Assembly (NCBI GenBank): GCA_902702965.1 | Contig: CACRXP010000115.1 | Span: 951,647 to 1,015,646, forward strand | DNA length: 64,000 nt | Reading direction: 5' to 3' | Origin: Spirometra erinaceieuropaei | Lineage: Eukaryota > Platyhelminthes > Cestoda > Diphyllobothriidea > Diphyllobothriidae | Part shown: piece after piece, positions 1 to 12,144 of the stretch | How positions within the stretch are numbered: position 1 is the stretch's first letter | Layout of the letters: every line of letters starts with the position of its first letter | The notes under the pieces: generated by a model | Databases searched by the model: none | What the model was told of the DNA's origin: nothing | What the model saw: only the letters and a program-made list of their open reading frames with translations | Program-made: the position numbers and the translations under genes

Positions 1-540
1 GCGATTTTAACGACGGCTTAAACAATCGTAGGCATCCAGGCGCGATTGAAATGTTTTGCAGATAACATGGCCCTAAAGTCAAAAGCAGAGCTCCTCTAAT
101 CAAAAAAAAATTTAAAATTGTGGTTATCACTTTAGGAGATTGGTCAGGTATTGAGTGTTATTTATTGCCATTTAAGTCATTCCTTCAGTAATACCTCCAG
201 TTGCAGGGTGAATGCATGCTACTCACTGCCAAACGGGATACCAAAATCGATCAAAAATACGACGCATAAGGGGTGCGATTAAACGCTTTTGGATAAGATA
301 GACACTCTGATACACTGTCATCAGATCCTCGTAGCCTGCAATTTGCCTTAGCGTTCAGTATGACATGCGAAAACATGCATAGAACACTTCCGCAGCATCC
401 GACAAATGTTTCGCACTATACATCACCACCCAGCTGGATTTCTTGTGCTTATGGCCTGTACTGGTATGCCGAACGCTTTTTGATTTTTTTACCTCTTGAC
501 AAAAAGCGACGCATCCGATGCATCTAGAGAAGCGCCAGAT
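1..540. other. Unassigned AT-rich sequence
   Basis: No open frame, RNA gene or repeat is recognisable here. The outer edge of the long inverted-repeat element that follows may reach a little into this stretch, because weak arm similarity fades out around 540. Confidence 0.4.
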
Positions 541-1585
541 ATTCCCTTTAGCTGAATCTGCGGAAAAACCCTAAAGTGAGTGACCGATTTCAGAAAATGT
601 TGGCAGGAATTCTGACATACGGTTTCGATCAGGGAGGATTACTTAGGTGAGGTTGTAATACTGATTATCATTCTGCATAATCCTATAGTGTTTCGGACAA
701 TCAGGAAGTCGAAGTTTGAGTTCACTTTCTTCGAACTTCTGCGAAAACCACACCGGGCAGAAATGACTACTTACGTTGCATGCATTTTTACGCTTAATGT
801 TGATGGTCTTATAAATTCATATATATTTTATTGAAAACATGCACATAAATATGCTTTTAATTGCTTGGTACACACTAAAAGTGTCTTTCCATTTTTTTTC
901 AAAGATGGGTTACCTTTCGGTTTTAAAAGGGTTTCCTATTGCGCGATCTTTAGGACCATCAGATATCCATACAAACAGCTTCGCAATTATCCGTTTTTAA
1001 GTGCCCCCTCATGAAATGCACAAAAAAGTCGGCGTCCATGGCAAAATTATACGACGTTTAGGTGGTTTCTTCTTAAAAGTCTAGAGGAATGGTTAATTCT
1101 CCATGTGTGGAAAACATATATTTTGTAGACTGGAATCGCTAGATGCCAATGCAACAGCTGATAGCGCTGAGAATTATTCGTGAATAATGAAATTTCTCCA
1201 AAGCCCAAATATACTATATTTCGGATATAAGCCTTAAAAATGTGTTTTTCACCAAATTAATGAAAGAAGGCATCTTTTTGTATGTTTTCAATAAAATATA
1301 TTTGAATATATAAGACCGAAGGAAAAAAACGTAGCAATGCATGCAAATAAGATGTCCTTTTTACCGAGTGGGTTTTCTGCCGGAGGTCAGAAAGAAGTGC
1401 ATAAAAAAAATCAAATCTTTGCGCGTCTGAAATACTGTAGGATTTGGCTGCATGAAAATCAGTGTTTCAGTTCCACCTAAGTAATCCTTTTTATTCGAAA
1501 ACGCTTTTCAGACTTTCGGCCAACATTTCTTTAGATCGGTCGCGTACTCTATTTTCTGGTTGATAGCTGCTATGCTACTAAAATG
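540..1585. mobile_element. LT1 long-TIR nonautonomous element, copy 1 (full)
   Basis: Two arms of roughly 400 bases, about 540-860 plus its inner part and about 1260-1585, are inverted complements with scattered differences. Paired landmarks include GTCTTATAAATTCATATATA on the left against TATATTCAAATATATTTTAT in the reversed right arm, and CACCTAAGTAATCCT in both outer arms. The middle shares GTGGAAAACATATATTTTGTAGA-like sequence with the copies at 30.7 and 41.0 kb. There is no coding frame. Long TIRs around a short noncoding core fit a nonautonomous DNA transposon or foldback element. The exact ends and any target duplication could not be fixed by eye. Confidence 0.75.
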
Positions 1586-2026
1586 CACTGTCAAAAAACC
1601 GAGAGAGACTTTTGAGTTTTCGGAGTTGACTCAGACCGTCTTACTTCAAACCAACTTTAGTTTCTTGTCCAAATGTCGGCGAGAATAGCCACAACTAGGG
1701 AAGTTCCCCCACACTAATTAAAAAGCCGATTGCATGTAGCGGTACTTTTTAAAGGAGAAAAACCTCCCATGTTTTACTGACATCGCGGCATTTTTTGCCA
1801 GAAAGGTGTAGGTATGCGGGTTTAGGTGTTGTTATGTTGCTCAACCTGAAATAAATAAACTCCAGTCGCATATAATACAGGACCGGTTGTGATAGGGACT
1901 GGGGGACGTACAGGCCACGAGAGTGAGCAATTGTGTTTAAAGAAAAAACTATTATGGAATACTCAATCCAACTGTAAGAGGTTGGTAAATTGTTGTCATA
2001 GCCCCGAACCGTAACTTTTATTACTA
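1586..2026. other. Unassigned sequence
   Basis: No recognisable gene or repeat was found between the LT1 copy and the CCCTAA-like array. Confidence 0.4.
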
Positions 2027-2133
2027 GTCCCTGGCCCTAACCCATAACTCATACCCCTAGCCGCTACCATTGACCCCAACTCTAAACCCAACTCCCATCC
2101 CTAACCCTAAGCCCTAACCCTGAAACGACCATT
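2027..2133 (-). repeat. Degenerate telomere-like array (CCCTAA on + strand)
   Basis: The stretch is built from imperfect CCCTAA, CCATAA and CTCTAAA-like units, for example CCCTAACCCTAAGCCCTAACC near its end. The units vary too much for a live telomere. Four further arrays occur in this window in both orientations, so it is better read as an interstitial repeat, possibly inside a dispersed element. Confidence 0.8.
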
Positions 2134-3200
2134 GCAAAATTAAGAAGGAGTCGACAGGCCGACATTCAAGAATGACCACCGCCATCAGGCTAAAAACGAT
2201 AGGTACGGCAACAAAGAAACAAGGCCGCCAGCAGAATACACCGTATCGCACAAAAACGCCATGCCGACGTAATCAAACCAACTCGAATTAATTACGTAAG
2301 TCAACGGTATTGTGTCCATTGGGTGCGGATGCATAAACACGTCTTACCAATTAAAGCATGCGACAGTCGACACAGTGTTCGTATGTGTCCTTAGTTCCAA
2401 ACCCGTTTAGCAGACGACGATGAGAGGCAAACTATGAACCAGTAATAGCATATTAGCATTTTTAGTCCCATAAGTTAATGGTGGGTTAGACATGTGGGGG
2501 GACAAGTTGTGCGATGTGGCGACAAGTTGTGCAATCCGCCGAGGTCCATCGTTGCGGTGGTCAGGTACGCATTTGACGGGAAATCGGTGTTAGAAAGGCA
2601 CGGTGAATCGGGTCATATATAGGAGGTCAAGTTCCCTGTTGGTAGAAAAGACTGAAGACTGTATACCGAACCCGCGGTTGTTCTCTCAAGCCGCAGTGGC
2701 CGCTGACAAATCCAGGGCTGATTTTGACTGCGTGCAGCAATGACTTAGACTCTTGAGATAGTTGTCGCAGCTGCTTTTGTGGCACTGTGGGGCAATCAGA
2801 GGTGGTGTGCCATCGGAGTGTTGCATCTTCCGAGGCGTAATGTTCCAGTATCTCATGCTAATGGTTATGGGGGTAGGAGTGCTCAAGTGACGCGTCTTTG
2901 TGGAGGCACCTGCACCCGTTCTAAAGTCGGTCAAGTAGCTGCTGGTCGGTGCGTCTGGAACTGCTCGGTGCAAGGAGTGAATGATTTTGAGGCGGTTAAG
3001 CCTTGAACAATGACGCCAAACTGGCCATCATGCCTGCCCGCAACAGGGGCGCCCGCATTCCCATATAGGCAGGCACGCCCTGTAGGCAGGACCGCGAGTT
3101 CGCTATCGTGGTCACACCGGGACCGTACCGTGGAAAAGTGTGAAGACGGGACAGGAACGGCCGTAGGCCTAAATCACTGGTAGCAACTCACACAGGGACG
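2134..3200. other. Unassigned, GC-richer than its surroundings
   Basis: Two overlapping opposite open frames of 95 and 75 codons around 2686-3006 show no recognisable motif, and their opposition suggests they are fortuitous. A direct repeat of GACAAGTTGTGC occurs near 2500-2535, and a GCAGGCA-type direct and inverted motif near 3030-3085. The composition resembles the R3 repeat that follows. Confidence 0.4.
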
Positions 3201-3204
3201 CTCC

Positions 3205-3360
3205 ACTCACGACAGTTCGATGGCTATTGTCGACGATGTCCCCTGTTTGCTACACAGCAAAGTGCAACCTGCACGATGACTTGCGCGTGAAATAGTTTAT
3301 AGTGGTAATGTACACTCGCAGCACCTACCGCACTCTCTCCTCCTTCCCTACTTCCCACCT
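3205..3360 (+). repeat. R3 dispersed repeat, copy 1
   Basis: It shares with the copies near 3.8, 33.2, 33.8 and 34.1 kb the ordered landmarks GACGATGTCC, GCTMCACAGCAA, GTGACTTGCGCGTGAAATAG, TTATAGTG and a pyrimidine-rich CACTCTCTCCTCC block. The constant order and spacing show common descent. No protein motif is evident, and the short open frames inside it are by-products of the repeat. Confidence 0.7.
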
Positions 3361-3724
3361 AAAACCGGTGATTGGCGCACCTATCATGCCTACCGTGAAC
3401 TTTAAATTTGCCGGCCAGCTAGGTTTTGAAGTAGATAATACCGTCTTTGGACACATGCATAAGAAAATAACACGTCTTTACCCAATGCCGTATCTCACGC
3501 CATCTTCGTCTTTTTTGCCGGCAGATTAATAAATCATAGCCGGCAACCGTTCAGACTGCGCTAAAGGATGAGACTTCGAAGGCTGTTGAATGGCAGTGCG
3601 ATTAGAGCGAGACGTGGTCCTGTGTGCGCGGACCAGGGATATGGTGGCACGCCTAGGTGCGGGTTCACGTCACGACAGACATCTGCATCCGATCTCGCCT
3701 CCGGTCTTTATGACTCTGTCTTGA

Positions 3725-4110
3725 CACGAGGCCCAGTTGGGTGAGGAGAAGATAATGCGGTAGATGCGGCGAAAGTTCACATATGCCACCGTCCATGTGC
3801 CTACTTTGTTATAGGGCAGACTGTATACACCATAGCACCACCGTGTGGTCCACAACAATGTGAGGCAGGTACGGTGACTTGCGCGTGAAATAGCTTATAG
3901 TAATTGTAGACTTTCTCTTTACCTACCACACTCTCCTCTTCTCCCCAACCTGGGCTTAATGTTAAGACCGAGCCAAGAATACCGGAGCCGGGAGAGAGCG
4001 AAGGGGGATAGCGCGGCCGAGCTCGCACCTTGGCAGCCCATGTTGCACCTCTGGTTCACGCAACAAATAACGAAGAATCTGAGCAAAAAACACCACAAAG
4101 GGTCAGAAGG
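3725..4110. repeat. R3 dispersed repeat, copy 2, with an inverted partial copy at its left edge
   Basis: From about 3800 on the plus strand it repeats GTGACTTGCGCGTGAAATAG and the CACTCTCCTC block of copy 1. It continues through an AGAGCCAAGAAGACCG-like block and a CAAAAAGGGT-like block also seen near 34.3 kb. Immediately left, 3725-3785 reads as the reverse complement of the central part (GGTAGATGCGGCGAAAGT), so a partial copy sits head-to-head with the main one. Overlapping minus-strand open frames here are shadows. Confidence 0.65.
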
Positions 4111-5199
4111 GTGATAATAAATGGGCAACCATGCTCCCGACCTGTATACCCAAATGAAGCGTAAGCACATCTACTGGCAGCCAACAAGGTGTCAAAGAAC
4201 ACACAGATGATCTGGTGGATCGGACCTGTTTCTCACCCTGACCGTTCGCCGCCACAGGTATTCCAGACCAGTTTCCTGCCTTCCACCGCATTGCAAAGTG
4301 CAACAACCCATCGTGTTACCATTTATTCATATATTAGATTAAGGGTTCGAAATCCGGACGGATCCAATGACTTTTTTGTAATAAAATACTTCTAGAATTT
4401 TTAAGCATTGCCTACTTTGTTAGGAAACGCGTTCGCCAATCAGGTTACGGTGTGCGTTTGTCCCATTGCATCTTAAAACGCAGTGTAGACTCTTCGCAGG
4501 CCGTCGCATAGCGGCCAGTTATAACGCAGAAGGCAGTACCGTTATTACCTTTTGAATTTTACAATGGCAATTTTCGCAACTCTAATGCCATTCGAGATAA
4601 AGGAGACTGGTGTGATAATTTCAGATTTTAAAGGCGTTGACTGTTAGCTATATCCAAACCCCGAGCTGAAGAGCTTAGGCTACGAACCCCGACTTTTCGG
4701 CTGTAAGCCCCACGTCTAATCGTTGCGACACGGACGTTTTTGCTTGAATCTGTCAAAAATGGTTTTGTGAACTATGGAATAGTCGTCTGCCGAAAACCGA
4801 TGCATTGTGTCGGAATTCATTGTGGCAGAAAAGGAGGATGTTTAGCCAAAAAAATCGACCAAGACTTCAGTTATGTAATTTCTCAGTACCGCATTTTTCT
4901 TCTTTTAAGGCTTTTCTACAGATCAGACTCAAAAGATGCTGCGAAATTGTCGGTAACTACAGCACTTAAGTAATGCATGTAGGCGCTGGTCTTCATCTCC
5001 TGAGGATTTTATTAGAATGAATGTTTTTTCTAAACTATTGAATCTACTCTAGTCTTATTTAATTGATGACGGCTTGCTTGCTGAAAAACACAGTTTTCCC
5101 GCATTCGTTTTGTCACATTACCAAACGTTTATATTCTTTACAGGCTTCCTACAACATTTTCTTACTTAAACTCGAAGGTTTCTTTGTTTGGTAACAATA
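4111..5199. other. Unassigned sequence
   Basis: A B-box-like GGGTTCGAAATCC occurs at about 4345, but its spacing is one base off and no A box was found. Open frames below 80 codons carry no recognisable motif. Confidence 0.4.
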
Positions 5200-5625
5200 G
5201 AGTGTAGGACCTACCTGTAGATAGCAACTACAACAATAATGTACCCTACAATTCATTGCGTCCGGAGACATTATTTATTATACACTGTTCCCATTGTCGG
5301 AAGTGTCCTTCCCTATGCGGACTTAATTAAGACTTACAACCGGCACTTTTTTCAAAGTCCATTATTCTTTGAAAATTGCTTTTCGTTTATTTGTTAATTA
5401 TCAAGCTCGCTTTCTTTACCAAATGGCAGCGTACGATGCGACCTCCGGCAGCAAATATGTCGATTTTTTGTGTATTCTTGCTCTCTACTGCGTGAATTGC
5501 CCCATCCGTAAAAACCCCTCTACCAACATTCAGCGTATGACACGGTTCACAGGTCAGTTCAGGTTATTAGGGGTTCCTACATCTTATTATTGCGCTTTAT
5601 TTAAACGACCAATTAAGTAAGGTGG
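5200..5625 (+). repeat. F2 dispersed repeat, copy 1
   Basis: The core, from TTTGAAAATTGCTTTTCGTT to the block near 5560 (CACAGGTCAGTTCAGG), aligns with 12,300-12,530 and with the reverse complement of 13,885-14,150. Shared ordered blocks are AATTATCRMGCTC, CAAATGRCAGCGTACGA-like, CCGTAARACCYC, CAGCGTATGACACGG and a closing TTAGGGGTTCCTAC/ACCCTACC-like end. The upstream block GTAGGACCTACC corresponds to GTTTAGGACCCTAC of copy 2. The 83-codon frame inside is partly shared with the frame in the minus copy. It is either a decayed coding fragment or a chance open frame. Confidence 0.65.
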
Positions 5626-6864
5626 TATTTTTTTATATTTGAAACCTATGTGGACACGACCGCCTTAATCACGAAATACATAATTCTCACACAGCTAAGC
5701 AGTCTTTTTGAGTCGACTGTCTCAATTATTCTCCTCCGACCTAACTAGTCATTTTTAGAAATAACTTTTTCCATATTAATTTACGCAATGATCCCACAGT
5801 AGGAACTTCCGTTCGAGGTTATTCATCTACATAGAAGGAGCAAGTTGTAGCCTAAATATTCGTCTTTTTAGGAACAAATACCAGTCCAACTGTCGCAGCA
5901 TCTTTACAGTAGGCAAGGCTGAAATGAGTATCAATCTTATTTTGTGACATTTTCATTGCTCTGCCAAACTGCACGCGGAACAAGTGAATCAGATAAGCGT
6001 ATTGAAATATATGTGAATGTGGTTCCATAAAAGCCTATTCGCGCAGGAAAGATCGGAACATTTGCTGATGACGGTGTTGCTGATTATTTGAAAGACAGGT
6101 TTGCAAACAATGGAGCGCCTTTTGAATGCTGCCACCGTATCAGTTGTGGCATAAGATCAGCGGAAAAAAAAAACCAAATTCATGATTCGCATTAGCAATG
6201 GGCAAATCGCAAAACAGACGAACTGGGCTGACATGTTAATGTTTGGTTTTAGAGGACATTTTTAACCACTGATTTTTAACCGCTAATAGTCAACATGATA
6301 TAGAATTCTAAAGAACAAGGCGGTTATCCAAATGGCGAATGAGTAAAAGGCCTAGTAGGTGTTAAACCCTGATAAACCAAGTCAGTGAAAAGTAGTTCGT
6401 TCAGCTTGCTTTGACAATCGAATGCCCCTTGTACGAGGACGGCGTTTATCACTAAGAAGCACATACTTCGTAATCTAAGCAGTGAAGGACCCTTTGACTG
6501 CAGTTTCTATTTTTAAACACCAGAACCGTGGCCCAGCGTCGGCCTCGGCACCCGATGACCGAAAACTGTAACTTTGGAGTTCCCTTTTTCTGAACCTGAG
6601 GTATCACTGGCTGATGATCATTAGTAAGCCAGAAACGCCTATCCGTTTACCCATGCCTTTGACGGCCTTCTTTTTGCACCACTACTTGCTGCTCGTCAAC
6701 CTCAATGTCGAAAAGGAATAAGCACGCCCTACAGACCGGTTGGATGGTCGACCCAGTCATGGCATGTTAAGAAAAGATTTATATCCGTTTACTGAAAATG
6801 TTAACTTAACTTCACAGATGTTTTGGTGGATTGTCTGAATAGTTCATATTGACCTGGAAAAAGA
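5626..6864. other. Unassigned sequence
   Basis: No open frame above 60 codons and no recognisable repeat was seen. Confidence 0.4.
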
Positions 6865-6868
6865 CTCT

Positions 6869-6950
6869 GCGCCTCGATAGGATTCGAAATCACAACATTA
6901 GATGGAAAATGCTAACACGAATAACGCTCGAAGCACCTGAGCTAAGAGAA
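6869..6950 (-). repeat. tRNA-like sequence (SINE head or tRNA pseudogene), copy T2
   Basis: Read on the minus strand, TAGCTCAGGT (6935-6944) fits an RNA polymerase III A box and GATTTCGAATCC (6880-6891) fits a B box. The 66 bases from the start of the A box to the end of the B box match the 7.26-kb sequence position for position in spacing, with no gap, and share GAGCGTT, GTGYTA and TTGTG. The acceptor stem does not pair well, so a functional tRNA is unlikely. Confidence 0.65.
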
Positions 6951-7017
6951 TTGACCGTACGATGCGAGTTTAATCACATGTGGGTCAAGTGAACCGGTAA
7001 AACTACTGTATATTATG

Positions 7018-7192
7018 TGATCCACCAAATCTAATACAGTAAGTTAACAGCCGACACAGGATTATCTAAGAATTTCACTCAGAATTCACTAGATGACTAC
7101 CAGACTCACGTAACTCATTTATGTTTTGACAGATTTTTAAATAATTCATACTAACCCGTCTTACTGTATCAGATATGGTGGGTTCCAGACGA
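7018..7192. repeat. Short inverted repeat between two tRNA-like sequences
   Basis: The segment containing CCACCAAATCTAATACAGTA (about 7022-7041) is matched in inverse by TACTGTATCAGATATGGTGG (about 7163-7183), with two or three mismatches. It lies exactly between the two divergent tRNA-like sequences, which hints at a palindromic insertion or two head-to-head copies of one element. Confidence 0.55.
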
Positions 7193-7246
7193 TGCAGTAT
7201 GGTGGGCGGGTAACTTAAACCAAATAGTATAAGACTCGTCTCGTCC

Positions 7247-7335
7247 GGCGGGGCCTCGTAGCTCAGGTAGTTAGAGCGTTGGCTGTGCTAAAGCCTCCCT
7301 CCTTCTGTCGTGGATTTGAATCCCACTGACCCGCC
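7247..7335 (+). tRNA. tRNA-like sequence (SINE head or tRNA pseudogene), copy T1
   Basis: TAGCTCAGGTAG from 7259 fits the A box, GGATTTGAATCCC (7312-7324) fits the B box, and GCTC/GAGC forms a D stem. A GTGCTAA loop with U33 would give anticodon GCT, followed by an unusually long variable region. The acceptor arms GGCGGGG and ACCCGCC pair only if extra bases are placed before the D arm, and the T stem has a mismatch. The identical layout in T2 argues for a repeated tRNA-derived element rather than a live tRNA gene. It is classed as tRNA only for want of a better type. Confidence 0.45.
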
Positions 7336-8178
7336 GATGGTTTTACAGTTGGCTCAGTATGAAGTAACTGCAATATAGAAATGGGTCATCGATATAAAAA
7401 GATGACACAATTAGTGCTGTGATATATCATGCAAAACTAAGGCGTGTAAGGTTTGCTATCATTGTGTCTTTTGAATGCATTGCCCTTCGACCGTCTTCAA
7501 TACAGCACTTGGTATTATGGCTTTTTTGTATCATTTTCCGATAACCTCACAAAGCAAATATAAATTACAGAAAACATGTATGGACATAGTATATCTCATA
7601 TGCGCTTCGAATAAAATTACGCTTTCATGAAATATTATGCCTTAAAAAGTGTTTGTTTGGTTAAATAACAGTTTACAATTATCAGATTTTTTAACGTCGT
7701 GAAGATTTAATCCATATAGCACAATATTTTGACATTCAATAATGTTGTCTTTAGGAAATTAGACGTGATCTAATCTAGCAAGACATTTTTATAAGTTCAA
7801 TAGGACAAATGCTCTATTGTATGGGGAAATGTTGGAGTTTCTTGCAAGTGCAACCGCAGGTTGGATTAAAAGTTATTCGAAAATTAAGAGGCGTTTTAAG
7901 ACACGCAAAATATATGTTTTCTAGTAGAAGCGTTTCAGGTGTAATTCGCTGTTAGATTTGCATGATAATAGATATTTACATCTCTATGCTAATATTAACG
8001 CATGTTTAAATATATAGGAGAGTCGTAAGTCCAAGACACGTTTTTCTGAAAACATAAGTATACATTTTGACGAGTATAATTTCGCAGACGCCTGGAGTAA
8101 AAACCATCTTCAAAGACTAGCATCCTGATATGACCGAAGTATCGTATGATTATAGACCGCGATAATTAACAGCACAGA
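7336..8178. other. Unassigned AT-rich sequence
   Basis: AAAACATG-type motifs recall LT1 arms, but no convincing alignment was found. Confidence 0.35.
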
Positions 8179-8582
8179 CTAATCTTTATAATCCTTATTA
8201 ATTACAAACATATATTTTAAGTGGGCATCACAGGCAAAGCGGGAGGAACAGATCCCGCAACACAAGTAGCAACTGAAATGCTGAAATAATTGATATTCCA
8301 AATGAAGAGCAAGAGGGTAAAAGCGACTTAGTTTAAAAGCTGGAGAGAGGAAGCTTCGGCTACATGACTCAAGACCTCTGCTTCGGACCCGGGTTTTCCA
8401 CATCCGGTGCTGGGTAAGCAGGCTGATGGTTACTAGGCGAGGAACGGTCACTTCATTTGCTTTTGGCTTTTTCAGTAATCCTGTTCTGTGGGTATTACAT
8501 TCGTCCAAAATCCCATAAGCAGGAGGTGGGCTGATAATAGGAGGTCACAGACTATTAATTGGATCATAAGTGAAATACATAC

Positions 8583-8981
8583 GTGAAATACAAACCAATG
8601 AGACAAGGAAATTTGTCAACACCGGACAGTCTTCTTCATGAACGGCTGCACCCTAACCATCCAAGTTCTACTCATGCAACGCCTGCCCTGGACTTCAGTT
8701 GCAAATTGCTGATAGGAAAAAGCGGTCAGTCACCTGATTGTTCAAAGCCTAAAAGTGAGTGCCACAAAAGTATCCGTCTATTCGCGCTCTTCGTCATTTG
8801 CGGTTTATGTACAACAACCTTTTCTAGCCTTGAAAACACAGCAAACTCAGCGAATGCATCATGTCTTTCGACAGTAAACTCCCAAAAAGCCAAAATACTA
8901 GATAAAGCAACGGTAATTAACCACGAGAGGGAATGTGAGAACGCATGCGGCTCAAGAAAGAAGAATAAAAAACTCGGATAA
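8583..8981 (+). CDS. Unrecognised 132-codon open frame
   Basis: This is one of the longer plus-strand frames of the window. The predicted product is Ser-, Lys- and Cys-rich with one hydrophobic stretch near residues 68-82 (LFALFVICGLCTTTF) and a basic C-terminus. No known domain is recognised. Whether it is an exon, a relic or chance is undecided. A minus-strand frame of 109 codons precedes it at 8179-8508, also without a recognisable domain. No polyadenylation or splice context sets it apart from its surroundings. Confidence 0.15.
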   Translation: MKYKPMRQGNLSTPDSLLHERLHPNHPSSTHATPALDFSCKLLIGKSGQSPDCSKPKSECHKSIRLFALFVICGLCTTTFSSLENTANSANASCLSTVNSQKAKILDKATVINHERECENACGSRKKNKKLG

Positions 8982-11900
8982 ATAAGAAGGCCAGATCAGC
9001 CGTCAGTTGATATGTTATTTAACGCACGTTAAGTAATATACATTCTAGCAGACTGTCACGTCAGTTGGCAATAATGTGCCCGTTTTTTTAAAAAGTTGAT
9101 GCGTCGGCTCCAGACAGCTGAGTAACGGTCTCCAGCACTGATCAAATTGCTAGACCTCGAAAAAAAACGAAAGGTTAGTTGAGCCTTCCATCCAAAGGGT
9201 CGTTTTGTTTTTCATTGGAGCAACCAGATAATCTCTTCGTAGTTCAAGAGCAGCAGGTTCACGCATTCGCATTTGCTATTTGTTAGAAAAAGTACAGCCC
9301 TGAATATTTGAGGCTTCGTTAGAAAAGGCGGAATTTGACAACAACTGACACGTATTCTAGCAGAGAAGTTCCTGGCACAGAATGTGTGCTGCAAAAGAAA
9401 GCTAATTCTATAAACGTTCTGCAGGTTTAAGTCACTGAAATACTGACTCGAACCCGTGAGATTATAATAGAGAGAGCGTAGGCTTTATTTTGAAAGTATT
9501 ACCACAATAACTTCAGCAAAATAGGCTTCGATTCACAATAGGTAAATTTTGGTAGGCAAAATAAATAATGCCAAAAATCTCAAGGGGATTTTTAATGGCT
9601 GAAAACTGCAATTTTCAACATCAAGAAGAGTAGCTGTTGAGTGAGTTGTAAAATTTCCGCCAGATTTTGTATCCTTTAAAACGAGGCAACATACTGTGCG
9701 GATAGCTTCACCAGTGTAGTTTATACAAACGAAGAAGGGAAAAATTTAACATATTATCAATTAAAATTGGTCACTAGAGCTAAGAAATTTTTATGTGAGC
9801 AGAGAACAGGAAAAATTGCGGCTTAATTTTTAAAAGCCTGTCGGTGAGGTCCCGCATGGGCCTCCGCAAACGGAGACAGAGTATTCGACGTGCTAATATG
9901 AATTTAGGGCAGTCCCACCAGCAAAACGATCCTCTGTTTAATATATTCCCTTGTGAATTTGAGGGGAAATTTTCGACTTTCGGAATTATGCTTATATTTT
10001 GACTGTTCTACCAATGTCACATGAGTCCGAGATGAGGAAACTCCCTAGGTCGGGACAGATGTAAAATTAGAAGCAATCCTGGGACGAGCAATTATTTGAA
10101 CTTAGTAATTACCTTCTAGCGGGCTGAAGCCCTCCATGTTTGATCAAACGTGATGTAAAACGGTGGAAAATTCGATGCTTACTTGCATAACAAACATGGA
10201 TAGGCACTGTACGATCTCTGTTGACATTGATTAAGCAGCATTTAAAAATCGACCAGCAGGGTTATGATCTCTTTTCTTTGAATGAAATTTAGTTCTACGT
10301 TTTCAAAAGAAGCCGGAACAATGTTATTACTCTCGACGAGTATTAGCAGAAGCAAGAACACAATACTGCAATCGAAATTAATTTTTATTGATCGAGTAGT
10401 GGGAATTTTGTGGCTGAGCAAAGATAAAAAGCAGACTTCATATTACACAATCGTTACCCTGCTCGAAGCTGAATCGAGAACCGCTCGTCTTCATACGACC
10501 GCCGTAAAGCCCTCGGTTCGTCTGGAATGGATTTTTTCAGAAATAAAAAACGGTTTTGCTTTATTGCGCTGACAGGTGTTGTTTATTGTAGGAGAAACTA
10601 AATTCAGACGAATATGTCCCCTGGGCAAAGGTGGTTTGTGGGTGTCTTTCGAGCAGCCCGAGAGGCCATATAATGAAACCATCTTTAAATTGATACCTGA
10701 ATTGAGTCAATCGTCCTACACCTCATGTCGGCCTCAACAGTAGACAGGCATTTTTAAAGTCAGTTTTGTGCAAAATGATAATGATAATAAGATAATTGCA
10801 AAGTATTTTATACCCACCGACATACGAACGATAAACATGAATTCAATTGACGAACTATTTAAAAAGTCGTGAATATAAGAGCGGTTCAGATAGATCATTA
10901 CAGAGGAAGGATTTTATGGAGTGTAAGCTTACAGATCAATAGCGTTTTAATTATCACTGCTGGCTAGCATTGGAATTCTAAAGTAATAACTTACTTTTAT
11001 TGGATTAGTGGGCTTAAACAATCACATGTTTTTTTGCACTCGTTGCATATATCTATGTAGAAGTCATTGTTTGCTTTTCATCAATGCGCTATGCTTAAAG
11101 TACAACAATTTATCCCTAAACAGTTCGTTCCGATTAAAACTGAGAACACAAATATTTAGTCATTTATTTGCTATGTCACGCAATAATGCCTTCGACGAGA
11201 CTCTTTCCGTTGTTTATAAGCACTGCCTACCGCATATTTTCTGCATACCTATGACGCCAGTCGCCGTAAATTACATGCAGGGTTCACTGAAAAGTAAGCG
11301 TCCGCATTTTTGAAGCGTTTTGTGGTCCTAATCCTGTTTACTAACTCTCTCATTGTCTGGTGTACAGGTGTCCAATGCAATTAAAAAAGTTTTTCGTGTA
11401 TGCAAATTATATATCAGTGGCAACCATTGGTCAGCTTGCCTTTTCAGAGATGGTAAAATACTGCATAATCATTCCATTTGTTTGTAATTTAGGAGGATTT
11501 CAAGGCTGATGATAGCGAAAAAGCTGGGCTTGCGGGGTACAGCTCAGATGGACAAATTTATGGAGAAAGTTTTTTAATTGGGAATAAAATAAGCGCGCGA
11601 GATTTCTTTATGATATTGTTGAATAGAGAAATCGCTTCCATTGCATAATTACATGTATAACTGCCATGCTCCAATCTATTGCCTGCGCGCGGCAAAAAAA
11701 AATTAGTTGAGGATTGCGCGAACAGCAACACCACCGTCGTGAACCTACGGTATGAACGTGAGACACTTGTGAGTTGACCTATCGTGAATAATGTGTAAAT
11801 ATTGTCCGGATGTAAACAAATAGCACTAGCAGAGTCGTTTAAGAAGCTGCTCGCTCTTAAGTCTGTACCACAGACAGCCTTTCACTCAAATACGCTTAGA

Positions 11901-12144
11901 AGTAATGTACTTTACAATGCGAACGCGATTGTCCCAAAAGTGGGTTACAGTTGATTCGCTTGCGTGAAAGATACTAGTATTGGATTTTGCAAAAGAAGAT
12001 TAATTCAAATCACGGAATAATAAGAAATATTAGATGGGCACCTATTAGGCAGTCCTGCCAAAACTAAATTGAGCTGGAAAGAAGACATCGATTACTTACC
12101 GCATTTTAAATGCCAATATGGCTGAGAATTCAAAAAACTAAGGG
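8982..12144. other. Unassigned AT-rich sequence
   Basis: Open frames of 96-101 codons at 10,282-10,572 and 11,008-11,313 have no recognisable motif. A B-box-like sequence near 9,440 (CGAACCCGTGAG, minus) lacks a clear A box. Short GATAAT-type simple sequence occurs near 10,780. Nothing else was seen. Confidence 0.35.

Noticed and set aside
9425..9520. Possible tRNA on the minus strand (B-box-like GGGTTCGAGTC)
   Set aside because: No A box or foldable D arm was found at tRNA spacing.
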